In this document: positions 17,047 through 25,737 of the stretch, in pieces
Position numbering within the stretch: position 1 is the first letter of the stretch
Layout: each line of letters begins with the position of its first letter
DNA from: a bacterium
Lineage (GTDB): Bacteria; Bacteroidota; Bacteroidia; Cytophagales; Cyclobacteriaceae
Direction of reading: 5' to 3'
NCBI GenBank assembly: GCA_024743255.1
Contig: JANSWY010000001.1
Span: 248,001-312,000, forward strand
DNA: 64,000 bases
Notes under the pieces: generated by a model
What the model was told of the DNA's origin: nothing
Seen by the model: only the letters and a program-made list of their open reading frames with translations
Database searches by the model: none
Translations under genes and position numbers: made by a program

Positions 17047-19449
17047 CTAGTTTCTCAACGGTCTTCCTTTGAACAGAATGCTATGGATTCTTTCAAGAGT
17101 TTTTGGCTCTGCAGTTAATGACAAGAATGCCTCTCTTTCTAAATCCAATAAGTATTGCTCCGAAACAGTAGTTGCAGCAGAAATATCTCCACCACTCATT
17201 ACGTAAGCTAGTTTCTTCGCAATTTTTGCATCATGCTCTGAGATGTATGCACCATACTGCATTCCACCAATTCCAGCTTCGAACATTGCTAGTGAAGTTC
17301 TACCGTGAACTTTAATGTCTGTTCTTTCTACCGGTTGAGTGTATCCTGCATTGTGAAGTTGCAATACTCTCTCTTTAGCATCTGCCAATAATCTATCTCT
17401 GTTCAAAGTGATCTTATCACCTTTTCTCATCACATTCATTCCCTTCATTTCTGCAGCAGAAGTTGCAACTTTTGCTGTAGCAATGTTCATGAAGTATTCC
17501 TGAAGAGTATTCAATTCTGGATCTCCGGTTGCATACTCATCAGAAGATCTAAGAATTAATTCTTTAGTTCCTCCTCCAGCAGGAATCAAACCAACTCCTA
17601 CTTCTACAAGTCCCATATAAGTTTCAGCGTGTGCCTGGATTGCATCACAGTGAAGTGAAAGTTCACATCCACCACCAAGTGCTAAACCAGAAGTTGCAGC
17701 CACAACAGGAACAGAAGAGAATCTTGCTTTCATCATTGTATTCTGGAATTGAGCAATCATCAAGTTGATCTCATCATATTCCTGATCTCCAGCAAACATG
17801 AACAACATTGCAAGGTTTGCACCTGCAGAGAATTGCTCACCTTCATTTCCAATTACAAGACCGTTAAAGTTTTCTTCTGCTTTTGTAATCGCCGTATTGA
17901 TTCCTTCAATTACCTCACCACCAATAGAGTTCATTTTTGTATGGAACTCAAGGTTAAGTACTCCGTCTCCTACATCGTAAAGAGTAGTTCCTGCATTTGA
18001 CCAAACCACATTGTTTTCTTTGAAGCCATCCAGATAGATAAATCCTTCTGTTCCAGGAATTACTTTGTATGATTTTGATGGAATATCGTAGTAATGTCTT
18101 TTTCCGTTTTCAAACTTATAGAATGAATCATGGCCAGCAGCGATCATTTCATCAACCCAAGCAGCAGGAGCGTTTCCGGCAGCTTTCATTTTTTCTGCCG
18201 TTTCTTTTACACCCAGTACATCCCATGTTTCGAATGGTCCCATTTGCCAAGCAAAACCAGCTGCTACCGCCTGATCAATTTTGTATAATTCATCAGCGAT
18301 TTCAGGAATTCTGTTTGAGCAGTATTTGAATAAATCATAGAATGTAGCTCTATAGAATTCTCCAGCTTTATCATCATAGTTGATCACCAAAGGAAGTCTT
18401 TGCTTCAGATCATCTATTTCTTTCGCTGCACCAAGCGCTTCGAATCTTGGCTTAACTTGTTCTTTATATTCAAAAGTGTTTAGATCTAATTCAAGAATTA
18501 CTTTCTTACCATTTTCATCAACAGTCTTTTTGTAGTAACCCTGCTTAGTTTTATCTCCCCACCATTTTCTGTCATAAAGCTCCTGAACAATTTTCGGCAA
18601 TTGGAATTGATCACGAGACTCATCATTCGGAAGACCATTGTATAAATTGGTAGATACTTTTACTGTTGTATCCAAACCAACAACATCCATAGTTCTGAAA
18701 GTAGCCGATTTTGCTCTTCCGATCACCGGACCAGTTAGTTTATCAATTTCTACTACAGACATTCCCATTTTTTCAATGGTGTGCATTCCAGACATGATCG
18801 CATAAATACCGATTCGGTTAGCGATAAACGCAGGAGTGTCTTTACACAATACAGTTTCTTTACCTAAGTACAGGTCACCATAGTGCATGAAAAAGTCTAC
18901 AACTTCAGGATCTGTTTTTTCTGTAGGAATGATTTCCAACAACTTCAAATATCTTGGAGGGTTGAAGAAGTGAGTTCCGCAGAAGTTCTTTTGGAAGTCT
19001 TCGCTTCTTCCTTCCAACATCAAGTGAATTGGAATACCTGAAGTGTTTGAAGTGATTAACGTACCTGGCTTTCTATATTTTTCAACCTGGTCAAATACAA
19101 TTTTCTTGATATCAAGGTTTTCCACAACTACTTCGATGATCCAATCAACATCAGCGATTTTCGCCATGTCGTCATCAAAGTTTCCTGTAGAAATTAAGCT
19201 TGCATCCGTTTTATCATAAAGCGGACTCGGTTTTGATTTCACTGCTGTTTGCAATGAACTTGCAACGATTCTGTTTCGTACGGCTGGATGATCCAGAGAA
19301 AGTCCTTTTGCCTTTTCTGCATCTGTTAGTTCTTTGGGCACAATATCTAACAAGAGTACCTCTACACCAATGTTTGCGAAATGGCATGCAATTCGGGATC
19401 CCATGATACCGGATCCAAGAACTGCCGCTTTCTTAATGGTTCTCTTCAT
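17047..19449 (-). CDS. fadN: 3-hydroxyacyl-CoA dehydrogenase / enoyl-CoA hydratase fusion (FadN-like)
   Basis: The 800-residue protein has the dehydrogenase first and the hydratase last, the reverse of E. coli FadB and as in B. subtilis FadN (about 789 residues). The Rossmann motif GSGIMG is at 12-17. The 3HCDH C-terminal domain follows at about 195-300 (KDTPAFIANRIGIYA before it). A crotonase domain lies around 470-650, with ATSGLALGGGCELSLHCD as its oxyanion-hole region. It catalyses hydration and oxidation of enoyl-CoA. The start overlaps the marR stop by 17 nt, showing tight coupling. Confidence 0.92.
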   Translation of the reverse strand: MKRTIKKAAVLGSGIMGSRIACHFANIGVEVLLLDIVPKELTDAEKAKGLSLDHPAVRNRIVASSLQTAVKSKPSPLYDKTDASLISTGNFDDDMAKIADVDWIIEVVVENLDIKKIVFDQVEKYRKPGTLITSNTSGIPIHLMLEGRSEDFQKNFCGTHFFNPPRYLKLLEIIPTEKTDPEVVDFFMHYGDLYLGKETVLCKDTPAFIANRIGIYAIMSGMHTIEKMGMSVVEIDKLTGPVIGRAKSATFRTMDVVGLDTTVKVSTNLYNGLPNDESRDQFQLPKIVQELYDRKWWGDKTKQGYYKKTVDENGKKVILELDLNTFEYKEQVKPRFEALGAAKEIDDLKQRLPLVINYDDKAGEFYRATFYDLFKYCSNRIPEIADELYKIDQAVAAGFAWQMGPFETWDVLGVKETAEKMKAAGNAPAAWVDEMIAAGHDSFYKFENGKRHYYDIPSKSYKVIPGTEGFIYLDGFKENNVVWSNAGTTLYDVGDGVLNLEFHTKMNSIGGEVIEGINTAITKAEENFNGLVIGNEGEQFSAGANLAMLFMFAGDQEYDEINLMIAQFQNTMMKARFSSVPVVAATSGLALGGGCELSLHCDAIQAHAETYMGLVEVGVGLIPAGGGTKELILRSSDEYATGDPELNTLQEYFMNIATAKVATSAAEMKGMNVMRKGDKITLNRDRLLADAKERVLQLHNAGYTQPVERTDIKVHGRTSLAMFEAGIGGMQYGAYISEHDAKIAKKLAYVMSGGDISAATTVSEQYLLDLEREAFLSLTAEPKTLERIHSILFKGRPLRN

Positions 19450-19906
19450 TCTGAATATGGTTTTCTAGTTCTTTAAATATGTTTTTGTCGTCTATTACTT
19501 TGTTAATTGAATACAATACATCAAAAAATGTCCGCATGTCTTTATCAGAAACATTGTCTCTTACCTTCTTGTTGAAGGTTTTTACGGACTGACGTGATAG
19601 TTCTCTTTTTTCTTCTCCGAGAGGAGTTAAAAATATTCTAACCGAACGGCCATCATTAGGATCCGGAACTTTACTAATCCATCCCTTCTCTTCAAATGTT
19701 TTCAGCATTCTGGTGAGACTTCTGGATTCCATTCCAAGTAGTGGGGCAATCTTTGTAGCAGGTGTTCCATTCTCGACATCAATGTTCAACAATACAAATC
19801 CAGTTGATGCTGTAATATCAAATGGAGATCCGTAACTGTTATACATTTTTGAGATGGCATGCCAGGTTGCCTTAATGTTGTAATCTACCGTTTCTTCTCT
19901 CTTCAT
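19433..19906 (-). CDS. MarR-family transcriptional regulator of the fad operon
   Basis: The 157-residue protein has a MarR winged helix: an N-terminal dimer helix, recognition region TPATKIAPLLGMESRSLTRMLK split over two helices (about 54-75), and the wing EEKGWISKVPDPNDGRSVRIFLT with the conserved D-x-R-S. It is the first gene of the beta-oxidation operon. A palindrome TATGCATGCATA sits over the -33 region of its promoter, so autorepression relieved by an acyl-CoA-type ligand is likely. The ligand is inference. The same element precedes the AGMO-like gene at 3.7 kb. Confidence 0.88.
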   Translation of the reverse strand: MKREETVDYNIKATWHAISKMYNSYGSPFDITASTGFVLLNIDVENGTPATKIAPLLGMESRSLTRMLKTFEEKGWISKVPDPNDGRSVRIFLTPLGEEKRELSRQSVKTFNKKVRDNVSDKDMRTFFDVLYSINKVIDDKNIFKELENHIQNEENH

Positions 19907-19967
19907 AAACTATCTATTAATGCCTGATCAATCACGAAGAATTAGTATCTTAGAGATCGGGCGGAAC

Positions 19968-20000
19968 CAAAGATAGTAAAAAATTTGTTATGCATGCATA
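19968..20000 (-). promoter_or_regulatory. marR-fad operon promoter with TATGCATGCATA operator
   Basis: TATCTTTG (complement of 19968-19975) matches the TAnnTTTG -7 consensus exactly. A 12-bp perfect palindrome TATGCATGCATA covers 19989-20000, i.e. 14-25 bp upstream, in the -33 region. The 15-mer 19984-19998 is identical to 3779-3793 on the same strand. Confidence 0.65.
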
Positions 20001-20056
20001 CTATTTTAAGGTTCTTTCTACTCCTTACAATGGTTTTCATAGAAAAAGATTGATAG

Positions 20057-20620
20057 ATGGAAGAAAACGGAGATAAGAATAATCTCTATCTGATACCAAA
20101 GGATTTTCACAGCTTTTCAACAGGTAAGCCTTTTGATCATTGCATCGAATGCGGTAAGTATTTATTGGATAACGAATTGTACATGATCGAGAAAGCCATT
20201 CGTAAGTACCCTGGGTTTTCTGCTCAGGATGTTATTTTTGAATATGCTATTTGTTTGAATTGTGCCGAAATCATGAAAAATGATTTGTCTAAGGAGTCCA
20301 TGGTGAACGTTCAGAATTTCTTTACTGAAAATATAGATCCTTCCAGATTTTGGAATGGAGTTGGTTCAGATGAGTGTCTGGTTTCTGGTCATAAAAAATC
20401 TGATCTTACTGAATATCAAATCTATGCTTATTGTAAAGGAGAACATTTATCAGTTTATCAGCCGCCATTTATGATTGGGGGTCCGGTGATGGATAAGCTT
20501 GCCGATTTGATGTCTGATGAAACAACCGATGAGCTTAATCGTTTCATGGACAAACATTTTGGTCCGCCACCAGAGTGGTTGGAGGATGTTCCCGGTGGTC
20601 GAAAGTTAATTTTTATTTAA
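20057..20620 (+). CDS. Hypothetical protein with CxxC...CxxC zinc-binding pattern
   Basis: This 187-residue soluble protein has two Cys pairs: C29-x2-C32 (HCIECGKYLLD) and C66-x2-C69 (YAICLNCAEIM), likely binding one Zn ion. Further Cys and His residues in the middle (SDECLVSGHKK) could add a second site. The C-terminus is acidic and Pro-rich (FGPPPEWLEDVPGG). It is familiar from Bacteroidota genomes but has no function known to me. It is divergent from marR and 3 bp upstream of the LEA-type lipoprotein gene. Confidence 0.7.
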   Translation: MEENGDKNNLYLIPKDFHSFSTGKPFDHCIECGKYLLDNELYMIEKAIRKYPGFSAQDVIFEYAICLNCAEIMKNDLSKESMVNVQNFFTENIDPSRFWNGVGSDECLVSGHKKSDLTEYQIYAYCKGEHLSVYQPPFMIGGPVMDKLADLMSDETTDELNRFMDKHFGPPPEWLEDVPGGRKLIFI

Positions 20621-20623
20621 TCA

Positions 20624-21220
20624 ATGAATTTAAGGTATTCTATTTTCTTCAGGTCGTTGTGTTACTTCTTCCTGATCGCAATTGTTTTGCATTCATGTAA
20701 ATCTATCGGGGAGACGAAGCGTTTTTCAAAATGCCAATTCAAGGTGAATCGGGTGGTTCAGTTTAAGGCTGCTGATATTAATATGCTTAATAAGCGAAAG
20801 GTTGGTGATCTCAAGTTCAATGAAGGAGTAAGGTTGGGCAAATTTGTTGCTGGAGGAAAATTGCCGTTGGTAATTACTGTGAATGTAGATGTCAAAAATC
20901 CCAATAAGCAGACTGCTGCATTAGAAGGGTTCGATTACATTTTGGCCCTGGATGGAAAGGATGTTTTGGCTGGAGTATATGATACCCGAACTGAAATTCC
21001 AGCTCTTACAGCAAAGTCTGTGAATCCAACTTTCAGCTTTGATCTTTTAAAGGTGGTTAGGAAGACTGATTACAAAACGATTATGAATATTGTTTTTGGC
21101 TTATTGAATGAAAAGCATGAACCAGTTAACATTACATTGATGGTTAAGCCGCACGTTAAAATTCTTGGGAAAAAGGTCAAGTATCCTGATTATATTAGGT
21201 TGACTGAGGTTTATCAGTAA
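20624..21220 (+). CDS. LEA type 2 (WHy-domain)-like lipoprotein
   Basis: The 198-residue protein has a signal peptide with lipobox LHSC (Cys25). The mature part is an all-beta domain resembling LEA14/WHy proteins: LPLVITVNVDVKNPNKQTAALEG at about 86-108, split by a turn, then a second strand set with IPALTAKSVNPTFSFDL. LEA-2 proteins are thought to protect or bind membranes or proteins. The role here is unknown. It is probably cotranscribed with the zinc-finger gene 3 bp upstream and ends 1 bp before the convergent 92-residue gene. Confidence 0.75.
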   Translation: MNLRYSIFFRSLCYFFLIAIVLHSCKSIGETKRFSKCQFKVNRVVQFKAADINMLNKRKVGDLKFNEGVRLGKFVAGGKLPLVITVNVDVKNPNKQTAALEGFDYILALDGKDVLAGVYDTRTEIPALTAKSVNPTFSFDLLKVVRKTDYKTIMNIVFGLLNEKHEPVNITLMVKPHVKILGKKVKYPDYIRLTEVYQ

Positions 21221-21221
21221 A

Positions 21222-21500
21222 TTACCACGATCCACTCACGCCACCACCATAGGACTCATCAACACTATTTTGATCCTCAAACAGACCTTCACACTTTTGG
21301 AAATTTTCCCAATTGGCTCTTTTGTTTTTGCGGGCAAGTAATAACTGGATCACTGTTTTTACATCCAACTTCTTTGTTGAGATGTGTTTTCGGCGAATTT
21401 GATTTATTCGATAGGTTAAATAAGTCAAAAGTGCAATTAATAGTATTGCTGGCAGAAGCCATTCAATGGGTAAGGGACTATGATCCAAAAGAGATTTCAT
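21222..21500 (-). CDS. Single-TM protein with Gly-rich GGGVSGSW tail
   Basis: This 92-residue protein has one membrane helix (about 13-31), a basic cytoplasmic stretch and a C-terminal YGGGVSGSW. That tail is the usual C-terminus of full-length TPM-domain membrane proteins, which have a secreted TPM domain, a helix and a Gly/Ser tail. Here the TPM domain itself is missing and is encoded separately by the gene just upstream, which overlaps by 23 nt. The pair may therefore be a split or partially degraded TPM protein. The gene could also be an independent small membrane partner. Confidence 0.65.
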   Translation of the reverse strand: MKSLLDHSPLPIEWLLPAILLIALLTYLTYRINQIRRKHISTKKLDVKTVIQLLLARKNKRANWENFQKCEGLFEDQNSVDESYGGGVSGSW

Positions 21501-21912
21501 CGGCTAATTCGTTTTCTTCATTTTCGTGCGCTGGGAAATAGTCTTTCAGTTGCTGACCCGTCATGGTTATGGCCTCTTTCAGGCCCAGGGTAAATTCATT
21601 ATTTCTAAATCGTGCAATTAAATGCTCTTTTACATCTCCCCAATAATGATCTTTGATTTTTTCATTGATTCCTTTGTCTCCGATTATTGCAAACTGTTTA
21701 TCCAAAATTGCCAAATAGAACAAAACACCATTCCTCTGTTTAGTCTTGTGCATTTCCAGAATGCTGAATACTTCTGCTGCTCGATCCAAAACATTGATCT
21801 TGCAGTACTTCTCAATATGAACCCTTATTTCACCAGAAGTAGCCATTTCCGCATTTTTGATTGCGGCAACTATGGTCTCCTCTTCTTCTTTGGTGAAATA
21901 TTTTCTAGCCAT
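21478..21912 (-). CDS. TPM-domain (TPM_phosphatase) protein
   Basis: The 144-residue protein is a single cytosolic TPM domain without signal peptide. It shows EEEETIVAAIKNAEMATSGE followed by the conserved IRVHIEKYC, a central NGVLFYLAILDKQFAIIGDKG strand-turn-strand and a C-terminal helix. TPM domains (YgcG/Psb32 family) occur beside LemA in many Bacteroidota, but no lemA is present here. The molecular role is not established. Its 3' end overlaps the start of the 92-residue membrane protein by 23 nt, so the two are coexpressed. Confidence 0.82.
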   Translation of the reverse strand: MARKYFTKEEEETIVAAIKNAEMATSGEIRVHIEKYCKINVLDRAAEVFSILEMHKTKQRNGVLFYLAILDKQFAIIGDKGINEKIKDHYWGDVKEHLIARFRNNEFTLGLKEAITMTGQQLKDYFPAHENEENELADEISFGS

Positions 21913-22003
21913 ATCGATTAATAATCAGATTATTAAATTGGGGGTAATAAACAATTTAACGCTATTTGAATTTAGATAGAAGAAGATTGACTAATTTAAT
22001 TCT

Positions 22004-22531
22004 ATGACGACAAGATTTTTTGGAATTGTACTTTTAATGATTTCTTTCGGTTGCGTACCAGACAAGAATGAGGAAGTCAATTTATCCGAGTTAAATTTCA
22101 GTACTACAGATGCTTCTGAATTGTATTTCAAAAATGTTAGAGAATCCTATTACAGTGTAGATGATCGTCAGGATCAGGGGATAAAAGTATTTGTTTATGA
22201 AGACTGGAATCTGGATGCGACTTATCCTCTTCTTAATTTAAGTATTGTATACAACTGGCAAAATGACAAAGCTTTTGTGATGGCTAATCCAAACCCATAT
22301 TTTCCGGAGAGTGCAAGAATTGTTATAGGATCTGATACGGTATTATTTGAACAGTCAAATATGAAACAGCAATTGGAAGTTGCTTCGGCTATTTACAATG
22401 GGATAGTAAGAGAAGAGAAAATTTTTATAATGGTGAATAACGAATGGACAGACCTTTTCTCAAATAGTCAGGATAAACAAAATTTTAAGATCACGATGTA
22501 TGATTTTTATCGGTTAACTGAGGTCTTTTAG
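22004..22531 (+). CDS. Small lipoprotein, unknown
   Basis: The 175-residue protein has a lipoprotein signal (MTTRFFGIVLLMISFGC, lipobox SFGC, Cys17). The mature part appears all-beta with many aromatic residues and no recognised domain. It resembles other short Bacteroidota lipoproteins only in general features. It is transcribed alone and divergent from the TPM pair. Confidence 0.65.
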   Translation: MTTRFFGIVLLMISFGCVPDKNEEVNLSELNFSTTDASELYFKNVRESYYSVDDRQDQGIKVFVYEDWNLDATYPLLNLSIVYNWQNDKAFVMANPNPYFPESARIVIGSDTVLFEQSNMKQQLEVASAIYNGIVREEKIFIMVNNEWTDLFSNSQDKQNFKITMYDFYRLTEVF

Positions 22532-22626
22532 TTTGTCTTTGTAATGACAGTGCACCAGAATGTTAAAACAAGAATGCTATGAATTGCCGTTATTGAAGAA
22601 GATTAAACACTAGCTATAACAGACAA

Positions 22627-23079
22627 ATGAGAAATAAGACACACATACTCGGGATATTATTCTTAATGATATTAAGTTTTGGCGCAAATGCACAAGATCA
22701 CAAATACAGTTGTGGACCAGATGCCAAAGCTTTTGATGGAAATGATTTAGTAAGTTATTTTCAAGGTGATGTAAAACAAGGTTCGGATCAATATAAATAT
22801 GAATATGATGGACTGAATTTATATTTCGCAAGTGCTCAAAACCTCGCGACATTCAAGAGTAACCCAGATAAATATATACCGGCTTACAATGGTTGGTGTG
22901 CGATAGCACTTACTGGGGGAACATTGGCAAGGCCTGATTTCAATCACTATAAAGTGCAAGACGGAAAATTATTGTTCTTCGAAGTAAGAGCATTTTTTAA
23001 TGGTAAAACAGCCTGGGAGAAAGATCCCGATATTAATAAGGTTGTTGCTGATAAGAAGTTTGACGAAATCTTCGATTAA
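22627..23079 (+). CDS. Exported YHS-domain protein
   Basis: The 150-residue protein has a Sec signal (MRNKTHILGILFLMILSFGANAQ is too long to be cytosolic; cleavage after NAQ at about 23). It is followed by a YHS domain: AFDGNDLVSYFQGD, LYFASAQNLATFKSNPDKYIP and a WCAIAL segment. YHS domains are small metal-associated modules often found with copper/heavy-metal ATPases. In exported form they are common in marine Bacteroidota. The canonical Tyr-His-Ser is not complete, so metal binding is uncertain. It is convergent with the response-regulator operon. Confidence 0.82.
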   Translation: MRNKTHILGILFLMILSFGANAQDHKYSCGPDAKAFDGNDLVSYFQGDVKQGSDQYKYEYDGLNLYFASAQNLATFKSNPDKYIPAYNGWCAIALTGGTLARPDFNHYKVQDGKLLFFEVRAFFNGKTAWEKDPDINKVVADKKFDEIFD

Positions 23080-23085
23080 ATTAAT

Positions 23086-23748
23086 TTACGTAAGAAGCTG
23101 GTGCTGAAAAGCATATCTTACCAAACCAACGGTATTTTTGGCACCAGTTTTTCTTAGAAGATTCATTCTATGGTTTTGAATCGTATTACCACTCACATTT
23201 AGTTTTTCTCCAATCTCCTTCATTGTTAATTCATTACAAATCAATCTGAGAATTTCTATTTCTCTAGAGGTGAGTTGAACTTGCTGAAGGAAAGCTGGTT
23301 TATGTAAGTCAGCTGCATTTCTTTTCATTCCTGCCTGGATAGATTTTGCTACCAACTTATTATAGTAAAAGTCATTTTCCATTACAGCCTGAATTGCCGT
23401 AAGAACTTCCTCCGGTTCTGCATTTTTAATCAGATAGCTATGGATGCCGGTTTCTATCATTTCATAAATGATATTCTCCGATGAGTGCATTGATATCATA
23501 ATGATCTTTGCGTCTGGATATTTCGCCACTATTTGGTTAGCAGTTTCGTAACCATCCATGATTGGCATTTCCAAATCCAAAAGGACGAGATCAAATTTTG
23601 TTTCTTTGAATTTTCTTAAGGCTTCTTTGCCGTTAGCTGCTTCTTCGACATCCGATACCATATCGAAAGTGCTAATAAGGTTAGCCATTCCTTTCCTAAA
23701 AAGTGTGTGGTCATCAGTAACCAGTACTTTAATCTTCTTTGCCTTCAT
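23086..23748 (-). CDS. NarL/LuxR-family response regulator
   Basis: The 220-residue protein has a receiver domain (about 6-122) with phospho-acceptor Asp58 in LVLLDLEMPIMDGYE and acidic pocket DD at 12-13. It ends in a LuxR-type HTH (about 150-215, LTSREIEILRLICNELTMKE then IGEKLNVSGNTIQNHR). It acts as the output of the histidine kinase encoded immediately upstream, whose gene overlaps by 20 nt. Its targets are unknown. Confidence 0.92.
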   Translation of the reverse strand: MKAKKIKVLVTDDHTLFRKGMANLISTFDMVSDVEEAANGKEALRKFKETKFDLVLLDLEMPIMDGYETANQIVAKYPDAKIIMISMHSSENIIYEMIETGIHSYLIKNAEPEEVLTAIQAVMENDFYYNKLVAKSIQAGMKRNAADLHKPAFLQQVQLTSREIEILRLICNELTMKEIGEKLNVSGNTIQNHRMNLLRKTGAKNTVGLVRYAFQHQLLT

Positions 23749-24538
23749 GTTCCATGCCGCTATATGGTACTGTGAGTATAATGTTTGCTCCGCTATTTTC
23801 CAAGTTCCTGAATTCTACCTTTGCATTTATTACTTCAGCGCGATTCGCAATATTGTATAAACCAATACCCCTTTTAGTTGGATCAAGTTGATCTGAAGTA
23901 AATCCAATTCCGTCATCACTTACATTAATCAACAATTCATCCTGTTTCCAATCGAATACAATTTTTATTTCATGTGCCCTGGAATGCTTCAAGGCATTGT
24001 TAACTAATTCCTGAATAATCCGATAAATCATCAACTCTTGTTTTTGACTTAATCGAACCGAATTGTTTTTCTCAATGAAATCTATTTTTAGTTGGTTGAG
24101 CTTGTTTATCCTTTCCAATAATTCCTGAAGCACTCCACTTAATCCAAATGTTTTCAAACCTGCAGGATAAAGATCCCTACTTATCGATCTCACTGTTTCA
24201 ATTGTTTCATCAAGATATTGAGTAATATCAGAAGCAGCCTCAGTAAGTTTGGTTTGATCACTAGATGCCATTTTCAGATTCAACCTAATTGTAGAGAGCA
24301 TGGCCCCAACGCTATCATGTAGTTCTGAGCCTACTCTATTTCTTTCATTCTCTTGGGAATCTATTGTTGCTTCAAGTAATTGTTTTTGGTATTCTGTTTT
24401 TAGGTTTTGCATTTGAAGCTTATTACTAAGCATTCGTTTTTGATAGAAGAGCACGAAGAATATCACGGAACTAGACAGAAGAAGCATTACTCCGGTTCCA
24501 GCGATAATAAATATTAATATTTGAGTACTCTGTTCCAA
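23729..24538 (-). CDS. NarX/DegS-type sensor histidine kinase
   Basis: The 269-residue protein has one N-terminal membrane helix (about 6-31), a coiled linker, and a HisKA_3 domain with phospho-acceptor His74 in RNRVGSELHDSVGAML. A HATPase domain follows (N-box NNALKHS, G-box DDGIGF and GIGLYNIANR). No extracellular sensor domain exists, so sensing may depend on the membrane protein encoded just upstream. The start is a TTG placed directly after that gene's TAA; the next ATG would cut the membrane helix. Confidence 0.88.
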   Translation of the reverse strand: MEQSTQILIFIIAGTGVMLLLSSSVIFFVLFYQKRMLSNKLQMQNLKTEYQKQLLEATIDSQENERNRVGSELHDSVGAMLSTIRLNLKMASSDQTKLTEAASDITQYLDETIETVRSISRDLYPAGLKTFGLSGVLQELLERINKLNQLKIDFIEKNNSVRLSQKQELMIYRIIQELVNNALKHSRAHEIKIVFDWKQDELLINVSDDGIGFTSDQLDPTKRGIGLYNIANRAEVINAKVEFRNLENSGANIILTVPYSGMEHEGKED

Positions 24539-25195
24539 TTATTTTTTGGTATTCAAAAAGAATATAAAACCAAACATGCAATTTTTTGCAATACTAAACG
24601 TATTGTGTACCATCCATAAATAAGGGTGATAAGATTTGTATGGACTTGATCTCAGGTATTCAGATACAAGATAGATTATGAAGATTGAGGAGAAGAAAAG
24701 GAAAAATGTGCTATTAAGATAAAACTCTTTATTTCCTTTCAAGCTTCTTAATTCCTTAGCTGTAATGATAGTATAATAATATACGATGCTATAAACTATA
24801 AATGAAACACTGGAGATCGTCCTTGGTAAGGATAACAGTGTTTTGAATTTTTCAATATCACTTATCAAAAACAAGTAGCATCCTGAAAATACTATCAATA
24901 AAACGTATACTAATACACGAAATTTTCTATTAGGGATCAATGTGTAGTATATAGCCGAAATAATCCAATACTGTAAAAAATGATATGAATTGGAGATGGG
25001 CCAGGTTGAGCTGAATCCTGTTCTTGAAAATACAATAGACGTAATATCTGCAGCAAAAGATATTAACACCAGAAGAAGTAGCAATCTAAATATACTCTTC
25101 TGGTGCTTAATAGTTATTAATCCATAGACCAATACCAAGCCAGCGCTTGCTGTACTTGTGTGAGCAAACGTCATAAATACGTCTCGTAAGGTCAT
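24539..25195 (-). CDS. Polytopic membrane protein upstream of the histidine kinase
   Basis: The 218-residue protein has about seven hydrophobic segments and short loops. No family was recognised. Its stop codon abuts the TTG start of the sensor kinase, and the response regulator follows, so the three form a coupled set. The kinase has only one membrane helix and no sensory domain. A seven-helix partner could therefore supply the input, which is inference from position. Similar small polytopic proteins accompany NarX-like kinases in other Bacteroidota. Confidence 0.75.
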   Translation of the reverse strand: MTLRDVFMTFAHTSTASAGLVLVYGLITIKHQKSIFRLLLLLVLISFAADITSIVFSRTGFSSTWPISNSYHFLQYWIISAIYYTLIPNRKFRVLVYVLLIVFSGCYLFLISDIEKFKTLLSLPRTISSVSFIVYSIVYYYTIITAKELRSLKGNKEFYLNSTFFLFFSSIFIIYLVSEYLRSSPYKSYHPYLWMVHNTFSIAKNCMFGFIFFLNTKK

Positions 25196-25216
25196 GAAAA
25201 TTGAGCTTAAAATTAA

Positions 25217-25585
25217 TTACAGATCTGATTCTTCACTAGGGCAAAAGTCAGGACAGTCGTATGATTCATCAGCTGTACCAGGTAAATTTCCTCCAGCACT
25301 TGCTCCTACAGCTTTTGCAATCGGAGTACGATACAGAATATTATCCATGTTCTCATCTGCTCCAACCAATACAAGTTGTGGGTTACCTTTTTCGTCCGCA
25401 GCATAATAAATTCTTATTCCCTTACATCTAGGGTCATCAAGCATATCCCGAATTACTTCACATCCAAAAAAGTGAGCTTTTGTACGTTGCTTAGGATTCA
25501 ATTCCCTGTATTTAGCGACCATCTTTTTTGATTTTTCTACATCAATAAAGCTGCCTTCAGATCCATCGAATTTTTTCTTTTCCAT
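25217..25585 (-). CDS. Conserved Bacteroidota hypothetical protein, Cys-rich C-terminus
   Basis: The 122-residue soluble protein has an N-terminal helix (VEKSKKMVAKYRELNP), a central segment KAHFFGCEVIRDMLDDPRCKG followed by IRIYYAADEKGNPQLVLVGAD, and a C-terminal ESYDCPDFCPSEE. The KAHFFG ... IRIYY ... LVLVGAD pattern recurs in many Bacteroidota proteins of this size with no assigned function. The four Cys residues could bind metal. It lies 21 bp upstream of the membrane protein/kinase/regulator set and may be the first gene of that operon. Confidence 0.7.
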   Translation of the reverse strand: MEKKKFDGSEGSFIDVEKSKKMVAKYRELNPKQRTKAHFFGCEVIRDMLDDPRCKGIRIYYAADEKGNPQLVLVGADENMDNILYRTPIAKAVGASAGGNLPGTADESYDCPDFCPSEESDL

Positions 25586-25737
25586 TTTTAATAGAGAGGT
25601 TTTAGTTGATAAAAATTAATTTAAAGATTTGCCGCTTGACGCTAATATCCTTATTTATCCTCTCTATTCACAGACATTTTTGAAATTTCTGGAATTGTAA
25701 GATTTATGTGGTTGATGGATTGTTGCAAACGGTTTGA

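Noticed and set aside
21222-21500. The 92-residue gene as a pseudogene of a full TPM protein.
   Set aside because: It has a proper start, intact membrane helix and tail and overlaps an intact TPM gene; a split or independent small protein is as likely.
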